A DNA stretch of 24,932 nt. Origin: CAZRIE01 sp964600075. Lineage in GTDB: Bacteria; Bacteroidota; Bacteroidia; Flavobacteriales; Flavobacteriaceae. The position numbers and the translations under genes are program-made. The stretch covers positions 1 to 24,932 of the forward strand of contig CAZRIE010000060.1 of NCBI GenBank assembly GCA_964600075.1. The letters run 5' to 3'. Of this stretch, positions 15,198-22,212 are shown one piece after another; the stretch's first letter is position 1; every line of letters begins with the position of its first letter. A model generated the notes under the pieces. That model saw nothing but the letters and a program-made list of their open reading frames with translations. It had not been told where the DNA came from and ran no database searches.

Positions 15198-16541
15198 ATG
15201 AACGAATATCTCATATACCTCATAATCGGATTGATTTGCCTTGCAATAGGCTATTTATTAGGGAATTACATCCAAAGCCTCAAGACCAAATCGAGCCAAA
15301 GTGCCTTAGAAGAACGCGAGCAACAACTACATGCTAATGTATCGGTATTGGAGCAGCGATTGCGAGATACTGAGGAGTATAAAATACACCTGCAATCGGA
15401 AAAAGAGCAGTTGGGCAACGAAATTGTAAGGTATCAAGCCGATTTGGAAAATCTTGATTTAAAGAACAGAGAGCAAAAGCAGGAAGTCGAAAAACTACAG
15501 GAAAAATTTACCAAAGAGTTTGAAAATCTTGCCAACAAAATTTTAGAGGAGAAAAGCCTAAAATTCACGGAACGAAACGAAAAAAACATTAGGAATATCT
15601 TGACTCCGCTAAACGAGAAAATTCAGCTCTTTGAGAAAAAGGTAGATGAGAGCAGAAAGGAGAATTATGGTATTCACCAAGCCTTAAAAGAGCAATTACT
15701 CAACCTCCAGACCCAAAACCTTAAGATTACCCAAGAGGCAGAAAACCTTACCAAGGCCTTAAAGGGAGACAGTAAAATGCAGGGTAACTGGGGCGAATTG
15801 GTCTTGGAGCGCGTTTTGGAAAAATCAGGTTTGGAGAAAGACCGAGAATATACCGTACAGCAGAGTTTTACCTTGGAAGATGGAACACGGGTGCTTCCCG
15901 ATGTAATCATACACCTGCCCGATGGAAAGAAGATGATCGTAGATTCAAAAGTTTCGCTTACCGACTATGAGCGTTTTGTAAATGCCGAGGATGATTTAAG
16001 GGATAAATATTTGAAAGATCATATCAATTCCCTCCGAAAACATGTTGACCAACTATCCGCCAAAAAATATGAGGACCTTTATGAAATGGAAAGTCCTGAT
16101 TTTGTTTTGATGTTCGTGCCTATAGAGCCTGCATTTGCAATTGCGATAAATAATGATAGCTCACTGTATAACAAAGCTTTTGAACAGAACATTATAATTG
16201 TTACTCCATCTACTTTATTAGCAACTTTACGCACTATAGACAGTATGTGGAACAATGAAAAGCAACAACGAAACGCCATTGAAATCGCCCGTCAAGCAGG
16301 TGCATTATACGACAAATTTGAAGGCTTTGTAGGCGACCTGACGAAAGTGGGCAAGAAAATGGACGATGCCAAAACGGAATACAGGGGTGCGATGAACAAA
16401 CTTGTTGATGGACGTGGCAACATCATTACCAGTATTGAAAAACTGAAGAAAATGGGTGCCAAAGCGAAGAAGTCCATTCCCGAACCCATTTTAAAACGTG
16501 CCCAAGAAGATGACCTAGAAGAGATTGAAAGTAAGCCGTAA
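15198..16541 (+). CDS. rmuC: DNA recombination protein RmuC
   Basis: 447 residues: an N-terminal membrane anchor (about 4-24), a long coiled coil (about 30-185), then the RmuC domain starting at GNWGELVLERVLEKSGLE (197-214). LPDVIIHLPDGKKMIVDSKV (233-252) gives the D...D-x-K pattern of the PD-(D/E)XK nuclease fold, and MESPDFVLMFVPIEPAFAIA is a further family block. RmuC limits inversions at short inverted repeats in E. coli, and the family is predicted to have nuclease activity. The start is ATG, 66 bases after btuD. No functional tie to B12 uptake is evident. Confidence 0.93.
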   Translation: MNEYLIYLIIGLICLAIGYLLGNYIQSLKTKSSQSALEEREQQLHANVSVLEQRLRDTEEYKIHLQSEKEQLGNEIVRYQADLENLDLKNREQKQEVEKLQEKFTKEFENLANKILEEKSLKFTERNEKNIRNILTPLNEKIQLFEKKVDESRKENYGIHQALKEQLLNLQTQNLKITQEAENLTKALKGDSKMQGNWGELVLERVLEKSGLEKDREYTVQQSFTLEDGTRVLPDVIIHLPDGKKMIVDSKVSLTDYERFVNAEDDLRDKYLKDHINSLRKHVDQLSAKKYEDLYEMESPDFVLMFVPIEPAFAIAINNDSSLYNKAFEQNIIIVTPSTLLATLRTIDSMWNNEKQQRNAIEIARQAGALYDKFEGFVGDLTKVGKKMDDAKTEYRGAMNKLVDGRGNIITSIEKLKKMGAKAKKSIPEPILKRAQEDDLEEIESKP

Positions 16542-16634
16542 CCGAAAGTATCTTTTTGCGTTTAAATTTGACATTTGTATTTCAATTTTTTCTATTAACT
16601 TATGTAACCTTTTTTTGAACTTGACACTTAAATT

Positions 16635-17000
16635 ATGAAAAAAGCATTATTTATAACCTTAGGCATTATCGTAGCCGTATTCGCCTTGATCTATGCCTTT
16701 ATCTATTTCGTACCCTACAGCGATGGTATAAGATCGGGTGAACTTATTAAAATAAGTCATAAGGGGGTACTAGTCAAAACTTGGGAAGGTGAAATCAGTC
16801 AAGGTATTTCGGGAGCACAGATATTCTCATTTTCGGTATTGGACAAAGACCAAGAGGTTATCGACAAACTTCAAGAATATCAAGGGCAATACGTTAAACT
16901 GGACTACGTTGAGCGTTTCTCAACCTTTTTCTGGCTGGGTGACTCAAAATATTTTATTACTAAGGTTGAGCAAGAACAGTCCCCACATTTCAGAAACTAA
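16635..17000 (+). CDS. Small membrane-anchored conserved-type protein
   Basis: 121 residues: a membrane segment at about 5-28 (LFITLGIIVAVFALIYAFIY), then a small soluble domain (YSDGIRSGELIKISHKGVLV, KTWEGE, YVERFSTFFWLGDSKYFITK). The pattern suggests a compact beta-rich domain outside the membrane. Its stop overlaps the start of the thioesterase gene (TAATG), so the two are translationally coupled. I do not recognise a characterised family. From memory, similar short flavobacterial proteins are sometimes labelled 6-phosphogluconate dehydrogenase in databases. Nothing in this sequence supports that, as there is no dinucleotide fold or active site. Confidence 0.82.
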   Translation: MKKALFITLGIIVAVFALIYAFIYFVPYSDGIRSGELIKISHKGVLVKTWEGEISQGISGAQIFSFSVLDKDQEVIDKLQEYQGQYVKLDYVERFSTFFWLGDSKYFITKVEQEQSPHFRN

Positions 17001-17542
17001 TGGAAAAATTTAAAAGCGCCAAGGAATCACGAATTTCGATTACGGAACTTATGCTACCCTCCCACTCCAATTTCGGAGGGAAAATACATGGCGGCCATAT
17101 TCTGAACCTAATGGACCAAATCGCTTTTGCGTGTGCCTCTAAACATTCGCGGCAATATTGTGTAACGGCATCGGTAAATCGAGTCGATTTTTTACATCCA
17201 GTAGAAGTCGGGGAATTGCTGACGCTTCGTGCCTCCATTAACTACACCGGAAGAACCTCTATGGTTGTTGGCGTTCGCGTCGAATCTGAAAATATTATCA
17301 CAGGCACAAGGCAGCACTGCAATTCCTCTTATTTCACGATGGTTGCAAAAGGCGCTAACGGAAAAAGTATTCCCGTACCCGGACTAATTCTGGAAAACGA
17401 GCAGAGTGTACGAAGGTATGCGAGAAGTAAGCAACGAAAGAAAGAGGCCTTTTCAAGAAATATCCAGTTCGAAAGTTCGCAATTTAAAATTGAACAACAT
17501 CTAGAAAACTTGCGTCATGAAAACGTCAAGATATCTTTGTAG
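17000..17542 (+). CDS. Acyl-CoA thioesterase, hotdog fold
   Basis: 180 residues. The N-terminal block LPSHSNFGGKIHGGHILNLM followed by Asp39 is the acyl-CoA hydrolase (YciA/BFIT-like) signature, with Asn24 and Asp39 in the expected active-site positions. SVNRVDFLHPVEVGELL and NYTGRTSMVVGVRVESE continue the hotdog strands. It should hydrolyse fatty acyl-CoA to free acid and CoA. One hotdog domain is present and the remaining tail is basic (RRYARSKQRKKEAF). The start ATG shares its A with the stop of the preceding membrane-protein gene. The 3' end overlaps the end of pgl on the other strand by 17 bases. Confidence 0.9.
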   Translation: MEKFKSAKESRISITELMLPSHSNFGGKIHGGHILNLMDQIAFACASKHSRQYCVTASVNRVDFLHPVEVGELLTLRASINYTGRTSMVVGVRVESENIITGTRQHCNSSYFTMVAKGANGKSIPVPGLILENEQSVRRYARSKQRKKEAFSRNIQFESSQFKIEQHLENLRHENVKISL

Positions 17543-18251
17543 TGATTTTCGTAGCGGCAACCTCATCTAAAAACCAAAGTAAATTTTCCGTGTTCGGAGA
17601 AACTAAACTAGCTGGGTAGTTTTTAAAATTCCCTTTTTTATCAATAATCTCCGCTACTTTAGCGGCCTTACTTTCTCCTGTTACCAAAAAGGCAACGGTT
17701 GCCGCATGATTAATTATTTTTCCGGTAATCGTTATTCTTTTTTGACCACTTTCAGGGTGCTCGGCCACCTCACATAACTTTTCGGAATGCCATAACACCA
17801 TCTCACTGGGGAAAATAGATGCCGTATGTCCATCATCGCCCATTCCTAAAATAACAAGGTCAAATCGAGGATTTCCGTTCATTTTTGGCAATTTCTTTTC
17901 CAATATTTCCGCATAGCGTTCCGCTTCATATTCCGGTATGTTCTCACCCTTTATGCGATGGATATTTTCTTCGGGAATATCGATTTTCGACACCAAATGT
18001 TCTACTGTCATTTTATAATTGCTCTCATCGTCATCGGGAAGGACACAGCGTTCGTCTCCCCAATACAAATGGACTTTCCTCCAATTCTTTTCTGGAATAT
18101 TTCGAGAAGCCAGTTCGTCAAAAACGATTTTAGGAGTACTTCCGCCTGAAAGTGCGATGTGCATAGATGCGTTAATCTCCATCAAATCGACTAGATAGTC
18201 CGAGAAGTTTTGAGCTACTTGTTGTTTTGTTTTTGAGACTTTTAGGTGCAT
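17526..18251 (-). CDS. pgl: 6-phosphogluconolactonase
   Basis: 241 residues of the DevB/Pgl type, which hydrolyses 6-phosphogluconolactone to 6-phosphogluconate in the oxidative pentose phosphate pathway. Motifs: LSGGSTP (34-40), YWGDERCVLPDDDESNY (63-79) and LVILGMGDDGHTASIFP (132-148). I chose the ATG at 18251. It gives the usual length of about 240 and begins just before the conserved core. A TTG at 18308 would overlap the zwf end by 16 bases and add an unconserved leader, though it cannot be excluded. It lies 41 bases downstream of zwf in the same operon and converges on the thioesterase gene. Confidence 0.92.
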   Translation of the reverse strand: MHLKVSKTKQQVAQNFSDYLVDLMEINASMHIALSGGSTPKIVFDELASRNIPEKNWRKVHLYWGDERCVLPDDDESNYKMTVEHLVSKIDIPEENIHRIKGENIPEYEAERYAEILEKKLPKMNGNPRFDLVILGMGDDGHTASIFPSEMVLWHSEKLCEVAEHPESGQKRITITGKIINHAATVAFLVTGESKAAKVAEIIDKKGNFKNYPASLVSPNTENLLWFLDEVAATKITTKIS

Positions 18252-18292
18252 AAGTAAAGGGGTTGAACTTGATACTTGAGCTTGAACTTCAT

Positions 18293-19822
18293 TCAGCAAA
18301 TCACACAAAACCCCGGGTCATCCGCTAAGTTTTCACTAGGATTACGCCACATGCCTAAGCCTTCGAGCAGCTCGTCGGCATTTTCAGGACCCCACGCCCC
18401 AGCTGAGTAACCGTATACCTTCTCGTCAGAATTCTTCCAATATTCTAGAATAGGGTCGACGAATGTCCAAGCGGCTTCGACTTCGTCAGCTCGGGCATAT
18501 AAGGTCGCATCGCCCTGCATAGCGTCTAAAAGTAATCGTTCGTAGGCTTTCATCACATTGTTTTCGACCAAGCTTGAATAATAAAAATCTAAATTGGCAC
18601 GCTCTACCTTAAAGCCCTGCCCGGGTACTTTCACCCCGAATTTTATCAAAACACCCTCATCGGGCTGAATACGGATAATCAGTTTATTATCCTTATTGCT
18701 CATTCCTGAGTCTTTAAAAATTTGATGGTGAGGGGTCTTGAAATGAATAACGACCTCTGTAACCTTGGTAGGCATACGTTTAGCAGTTCTTACATAAAAA
18801 GGCACATCCGCCCAACGCCAATTATCCACGAAAAATTTCAGGGCAGCATAGGTTTCTGTCTTGGAATCTGGATCTACATTGTCTTCCTGGCGATATCCTT
18901 TTACCTTTTCACCGTCAATAGTTGAGGCAATGTACTGCGCCCGAATAGTATTTTCATGTAAAGTTTTGGCATCCGTCATAACACGCAACGACTTCAGGGC
19001 TTTTAGTTTTTCGTTTCGAATTTCTTCTGCATTGGCGCTTAAGGGTGATTCCATAATGACCAAGGCAACGATTTGCAATAAATGACTTTGGAACATATCT
19101 CGCAAAGCGCCGGACTTATCGTAATAACCGCCACGTTTTTCAACACCGCCACTTTCGGCGTTCGTAATCTCGACATGGTGAATATAGTTCCGGTTCCAAA
19201 GCGGCTCAAAAATGCTATTTGCAAAACGGGTTACTAATAAATTCTGAACCGTTTCCTTACCCAAATAATGGTCAATTCTATAGATTTGTAACTCTCTAAA
19301 ATACCGTTGCAAAGCATTATTCAATTTTTTTGCAGTCTCCAAACTATAACCAAAAGGTTTTTCTACAATTAGACGTCTCCACCCATCGGTCTCTTTGTGA
19401 AGTCCCTGTTCATATAGGTTTTTAGCAATAGGTTCATAGGCGGAAGGTGGCGTAGATAGGTAGAAAATATAGTTGCCATCGGTATTATGTGCTTGGTTGA
19501 GTTCATCAATACGCCTTTTCAGGGGTACGTAATCTGAATCTTGATCACCACTAAGTTCGTGGTAGAAAAGTTGACTTGCGAATTTTTTAATAATTTTTTG
19601 CTGTTCATCACTAAGTTCATCTTTTAGGTATTTGCTTTCGGTAACGACATTTTTTCTGAATTCCTCATGCGTCCAAGAACTGCGACTAGCCCCTAAGACC
19701 ACAAAGTTTTTTGGTAGATGACCGTCTTTGGCCAAATTGAAAATTGCAGGAATCAATTTGCGGGCCGTAAGGTCTCCGGAAGCCCCGAAAATAACCAACA
19801 TCTGGTTTTCTGTTTTAGTCAT
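18293..19822 (-). CDS. zwf: Glucose-6-phosphate 1-dehydrogenase
   Basis: 509 residues, the normal length. The NADP-binding motif FGASGDLTARK (12-22) is followed by EKPFG (154-158) and the active-site signature RIDHYLGKE (182-190), with the catalytic His in DHYLG. It oxidises glucose 6-phosphate to the lactone, the first step of the oxidative pentose phosphate pathway, making NADPH. It begins the zwf-pgl operon, divergent from gnd, so all three pathway enzymes are together. The start is ATG with a promoter candidate just upstream. The protein ends in CVIC, a terminal CxxC pair, which I note without assigning a role. Confidence 0.96.
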   Translation of the reverse strand: MTKTENQMLVIFGASGDLTARKLIPAIFNLAKDGHLPKNFVVLGASRSSWTHEEFRKNVVTESKYLKDELSDEQQKIIKKFASQLFYHELSGDQDSDYVPLKRRIDELNQAHNTDGNYIFYLSTPPSAYEPIAKNLYEQGLHKETDGWRRLIVEKPFGYSLETAKKLNNALQRYFRELQIYRIDHYLGKETVQNLLVTRFANSIFEPLWNRNYIHHVEITNAESGGVEKRGGYYDKSGALRDMFQSHLLQIVALVIMESPLSANAEEIRNEKLKALKSLRVMTDAKTLHENTIRAQYIASTIDGEKVKGYRQEDNVDPDSKTETYAALKFFVDNWRWADVPFYVRTAKRMPTKVTEVVIHFKTPHHQIFKDSGMSNKDNKLIIRIQPDEGVLIKFGVKVPGQGFKVERANLDFYYSSLVENNVMKAYERLLLDAMQGDATLYARADEVEAAWTFVDPILEYWKNSDEKVYGYSAGAWGPENADELLEGLGMWRNPSENLADDPGFCVIC

Positions 19823-19847
19823 AGTATATGGGTAAAATTCTAAACTC

Positions 19848-19878
19848 TAAATGTATCGAAAAGAAAAAGCAATCGCAA
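19848..19878 (-). promoter_or_regulatory. Candidate zwf promoter
   Basis: On the minus strand TTG (19876-19878) and TACATTTA (19848-19855) are 20 bases apart, within the Bacteroidota spacing. The -7 box matches TAnnTTTG at all but the last base. A transcript would start about 20 bases before the zwf ATG. Confidence 0.42.
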
Positions 19879-19920
19879 CGAGTTTACCCTAACTTAATCT
19901 TACTTCTCATATATTTCGTT

Positions 19921-19928
19921 TATTTTTG
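19921..19928 (+). promoter_or_regulatory. Candidate -7 element for gnd
   Basis: TATTTTTG matches TAnnTTTG exactly, 58 bases before the gnd ATG. No clear TTG stands at the -33 position, so support is partial. Confidence 0.3.
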
Positions 19929-19986
19929 AGAGTAAGGCTTCGACATAGTTATTTCAAAACAGAGCAGGTAATTTTAAAAATATAGA

Positions 19987-21393
19987 ATGGAAGGAAAATA
20001 TGATTTCGGATTGGTAGGTCTCGGTGTTATGGGGCGTAATTTTATATTGAATGTAGCGGATAACAGTTTTTCGGCTTTCGGGTACGATCTTGATACGGAA
20101 AAAGTGAATGCTTTAAAGGAGGAAGGTGGTAATGAGGCCAAAGTAAGTGCCTCTACCGATATAAAGACTTTTGTGGAAGCCTTAAAACAACCAAGAAAAA
20201 TAATGCTTTTGGTACCGGCAGGCAAAATTGTCGATGCGGTTATAGAAAGTCTTTTGCCATATATCGACCGAGGTGATATCATTATCGACGGCGGAAACTC
20301 CTTCTTTACCGATACTGACCGTCGCGAAGAATATCTTCAAGAAAAGGCCATCAATTTCTTCGGTGCCGGTGTTTCTGGTGGGGCGAAAGGTGCACGACTG
20401 GGGCCAAGCATTATGCCAGGAGGTTCAAAATCAGCCTATGCGCACATCAAACCTATTTTTGAGGCAGTAGCGGCAAAGTACAAAGGTGAGCCCTGTGTAG
20501 CATATCTTGGACCGAAATCCTCAGGTAATTATGTAAAAATGGTACACAACGGTATCGAATACGGTCTCATGCAATTGACCTCCGAAATCTACGATGTACT
20601 AAAAAAATCAGGCGGTTTTGACAATGATGAACTGCATGAAACTTTTAAAAGCTGGAACGAGGGCCGCTTACAGTCTTTTCTTGTTGAAATTACTTCTGAA
20701 ATCTTTGAACAGGAAGACGATTTGACCAATGGTCGTCTGGTGGATCAAATTTTGGATAAGGCCAAACAAAAGGGAACCGGTAAATGGACAAGCCAAAATG
20801 CTATGGATTTAGGAATTCCAGTACCTTCCATCGATATCGCCGTTAGTATGCGCGAAATTTCCGCTTTGAAAAACGAGCGTATTAAGGCCGATAAATTATA
20901 CGACCGCCCTAAGATAGAGGGTTTGCCAAAAGAAGAAATCAAAAAAATGGCCGAGGAGGCCCTCTATTTTTCATTCATTGTTACGTACGCTCAAGGTCTT
21001 CATCAATTAGCGGATGCCTCGAAAGCATACAATTACAATCTCGATATCGCGACTATTGCTAAAATCTGGCGGGCAGGCTGCATTATTCGTGCTGGTCTAT
21101 TGGCCGATATTACTGAGTCATTTCAAACTGATGCTTCAATATCCAATTTATTGCTTTCTCCCAACTTTGTGAAAAAAGTACAAAGTACGGTCGGTTCGGC
21201 GAGAACATTAGTGGCACATGCGGCCAAAAATGGTATTCCCCTACCAGGACTCTCCAATTCACTGACCTATTTCGATTCTTATACATCGACAAGATTACCA
21301 TTAAATCTGATACAGGCGCAACGTGATTATTTTGGTTCACATACCTATGAACGACTGGATAGGGAAGGAATTTTTCATACAGAATGGGAATAA
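19987..21393 (+). CDS. gnd: 6-phosphogluconate dehydrogenase, decarboxylating
   Basis: 468 residues. An N-terminal NADP-binding fold (GLVGLGVMGRNFILNVAD) is followed by DGGNSFFTDTDRR (101-113), GVSGGAKGARLGPSIMPGG (128-146) and the active-site stretch KMVHNGIEYG with Lys184 and Glu191. The C-terminal helical domain includes IAKIWRAGCIIR and ends near QAQRDYFGSHTYERLD. It oxidises and decarboxylates 6-phosphogluconate to ribulose 5-phosphate, the third step of the pathway started by zwf and pgl next door. In the substrate loop, AK stands where many homologues have EE, and Leu where Tyr is common; the substrate-contacting SGG is intact. The start is ATG, divergent from zwf across 164 bases. Confidence 0.96.
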   Translation: MEGKYDFGLVGLGVMGRNFILNVADNSFSAFGYDLDTEKVNALKEEGGNEAKVSASTDIKTFVEALKQPRKIMLLVPAGKIVDAVIESLLPYIDRGDIIIDGGNSFFTDTDRREEYLQEKAINFFGAGVSGGAKGARLGPSIMPGGSKSAYAHIKPIFEAVAAKYKGEPCVAYLGPKSSGNYVKMVHNGIEYGLMQLTSEIYDVLKKSGGFDNDELHETFKSWNEGRLQSFLVEITSEIFEQEDDLTNGRLVDQILDKAKQKGTGKWTSQNAMDLGIPVPSIDIAVSMREISALKNERIKADKLYDRPKIEGLPKEEIKKMAEEALYFSFIVTYAQGLHQLADASKAYNYNLDIATIAKIWRAGCIIRAGLLADITESFQTDASISNLLLSPNFVKKVQSTVGSARTLVAHAAKNGIPLPGLSNSLTYFDSYTSTRLPLNLIQAQRDYFGSHTYERLDREGIFHTEWE

Positions 21394-21449
21394 TAAAAAT
21401 TAAAAGTATTGGTTTCTAGTGAAAAAAATTAAGAATAAAAAGTCTAAGT

Positions 21450-22017
21450 ATGAATAGCTATAAAACTTTGAGCTTTGCTATTTTTTTTAAGTAAACCATC
21501 TTTTTGTTGGCCTGGCTATCGCTTTTTTCCTTCTTTACGGTTTCATGTAAGCAGCTAAAAGCGAACGATCGGCCCGTAGAGATTTTAGATAACCACGCGT
21601 TGGACAGAAGGGTCAATGAAGCCTTGGCGGATTCGCTCATGCGCGAAGTGTATGTTCCCATTTATCCGATATCTACAATCAAGACCCGCGACTCCCCGAA
21701 CTCCATTGACGGCTACCTTAAGTATTCGTAATACCTGCATTGGAGATAGCCTTTTTATTAGTAAAATCAATTACAACAACACCGAAGGTGATTTGGTTTG
21801 GAGTTACCTTGACCAAACGATTTATCTCCGAACGATGGAATCTATTGACTACCTGATAGAACAGCAAGATACTTCCAGCGGTAGTGGAGCCAATTTCCTT
21901 ATCGACTGGTATTCCAAGGGACCATTGCATCCTCTTTTTCAAGCGGTTATGGTAGGTGGACTTGGGGCGCAAGCCTTTTCGTTCACGACGGAAGGAGTTG
22001 AAGTTAGTGGCAACTAA
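21450..22017 (+). pseudogene. Lipoprotein-like gene, probably broken by a nonsense codon and a frameshift
   Basis: From the ATG at 21450 the frame reads MNSYKTLSFAIFFK and hits TAA at 21492. It then continues in the same frame through a hydrophobic run to lipobox-like FFTVSC and about 57 more residues to a TAA at 21729. In the next frame a long open stretch continues to 22017 with a protein-like sequence (IGDSLFISKINYNN, LVWSYLDQTIYLRTMES, GGLGAQAFSFTTEG). Joining the frames needs one base less, most simply in the CCCC run at 21694-21697. The combined product would be an exported lipoprotein of about 190 residues of unknown family. Alternatives are a sequencing error, or two short genes using TTG at 21504 and an internal start. 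Confidence 0.5.
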
Positions 22018-22092
22018 TATTGATTTCGTCTGCGCAGAGATAACTCCGGACTTTTAAACTAAATTGAGCATAGTATATTTTTATTTGTAGTA

Positions 22093-22111
22093 TAACTAGT
22101 ACTAACTAGTA
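22093..22111. repeat. Two tandem TAACTAGTA units
   Basis: TAACTAGTA occurs at 22093-22101 and 22103-22111, a 10-base period equal to about one helix turn. Each unit contains the palindrome ACTAGT, and a degenerate third unit (TAACTATTT) follows. It lies in the 195-base gap before the histidine kinase gene, which otherwise shows only a 10-bp palindrome TCTGCGCAGA (22029-22038) and no gene. Possible regulator-binding site. Confidence 0.4.
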
Positions 22112-22212
22112 ACTATTTAACCTATAGATACTAAAAGAGCATAAAGCAAATGATTATCTTAGCTCGGTAAGAAAGCACTATAACTGCTCTTCAATTACGC
22201 CTAATAGATAAA

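Noticed and set aside
18252..18308. Longer pgl from a TTG at 18308 overlapping zwf
   Set aside because: The added residues are not part of the lactonase fold. The ATG at 18251 gives the usual length.
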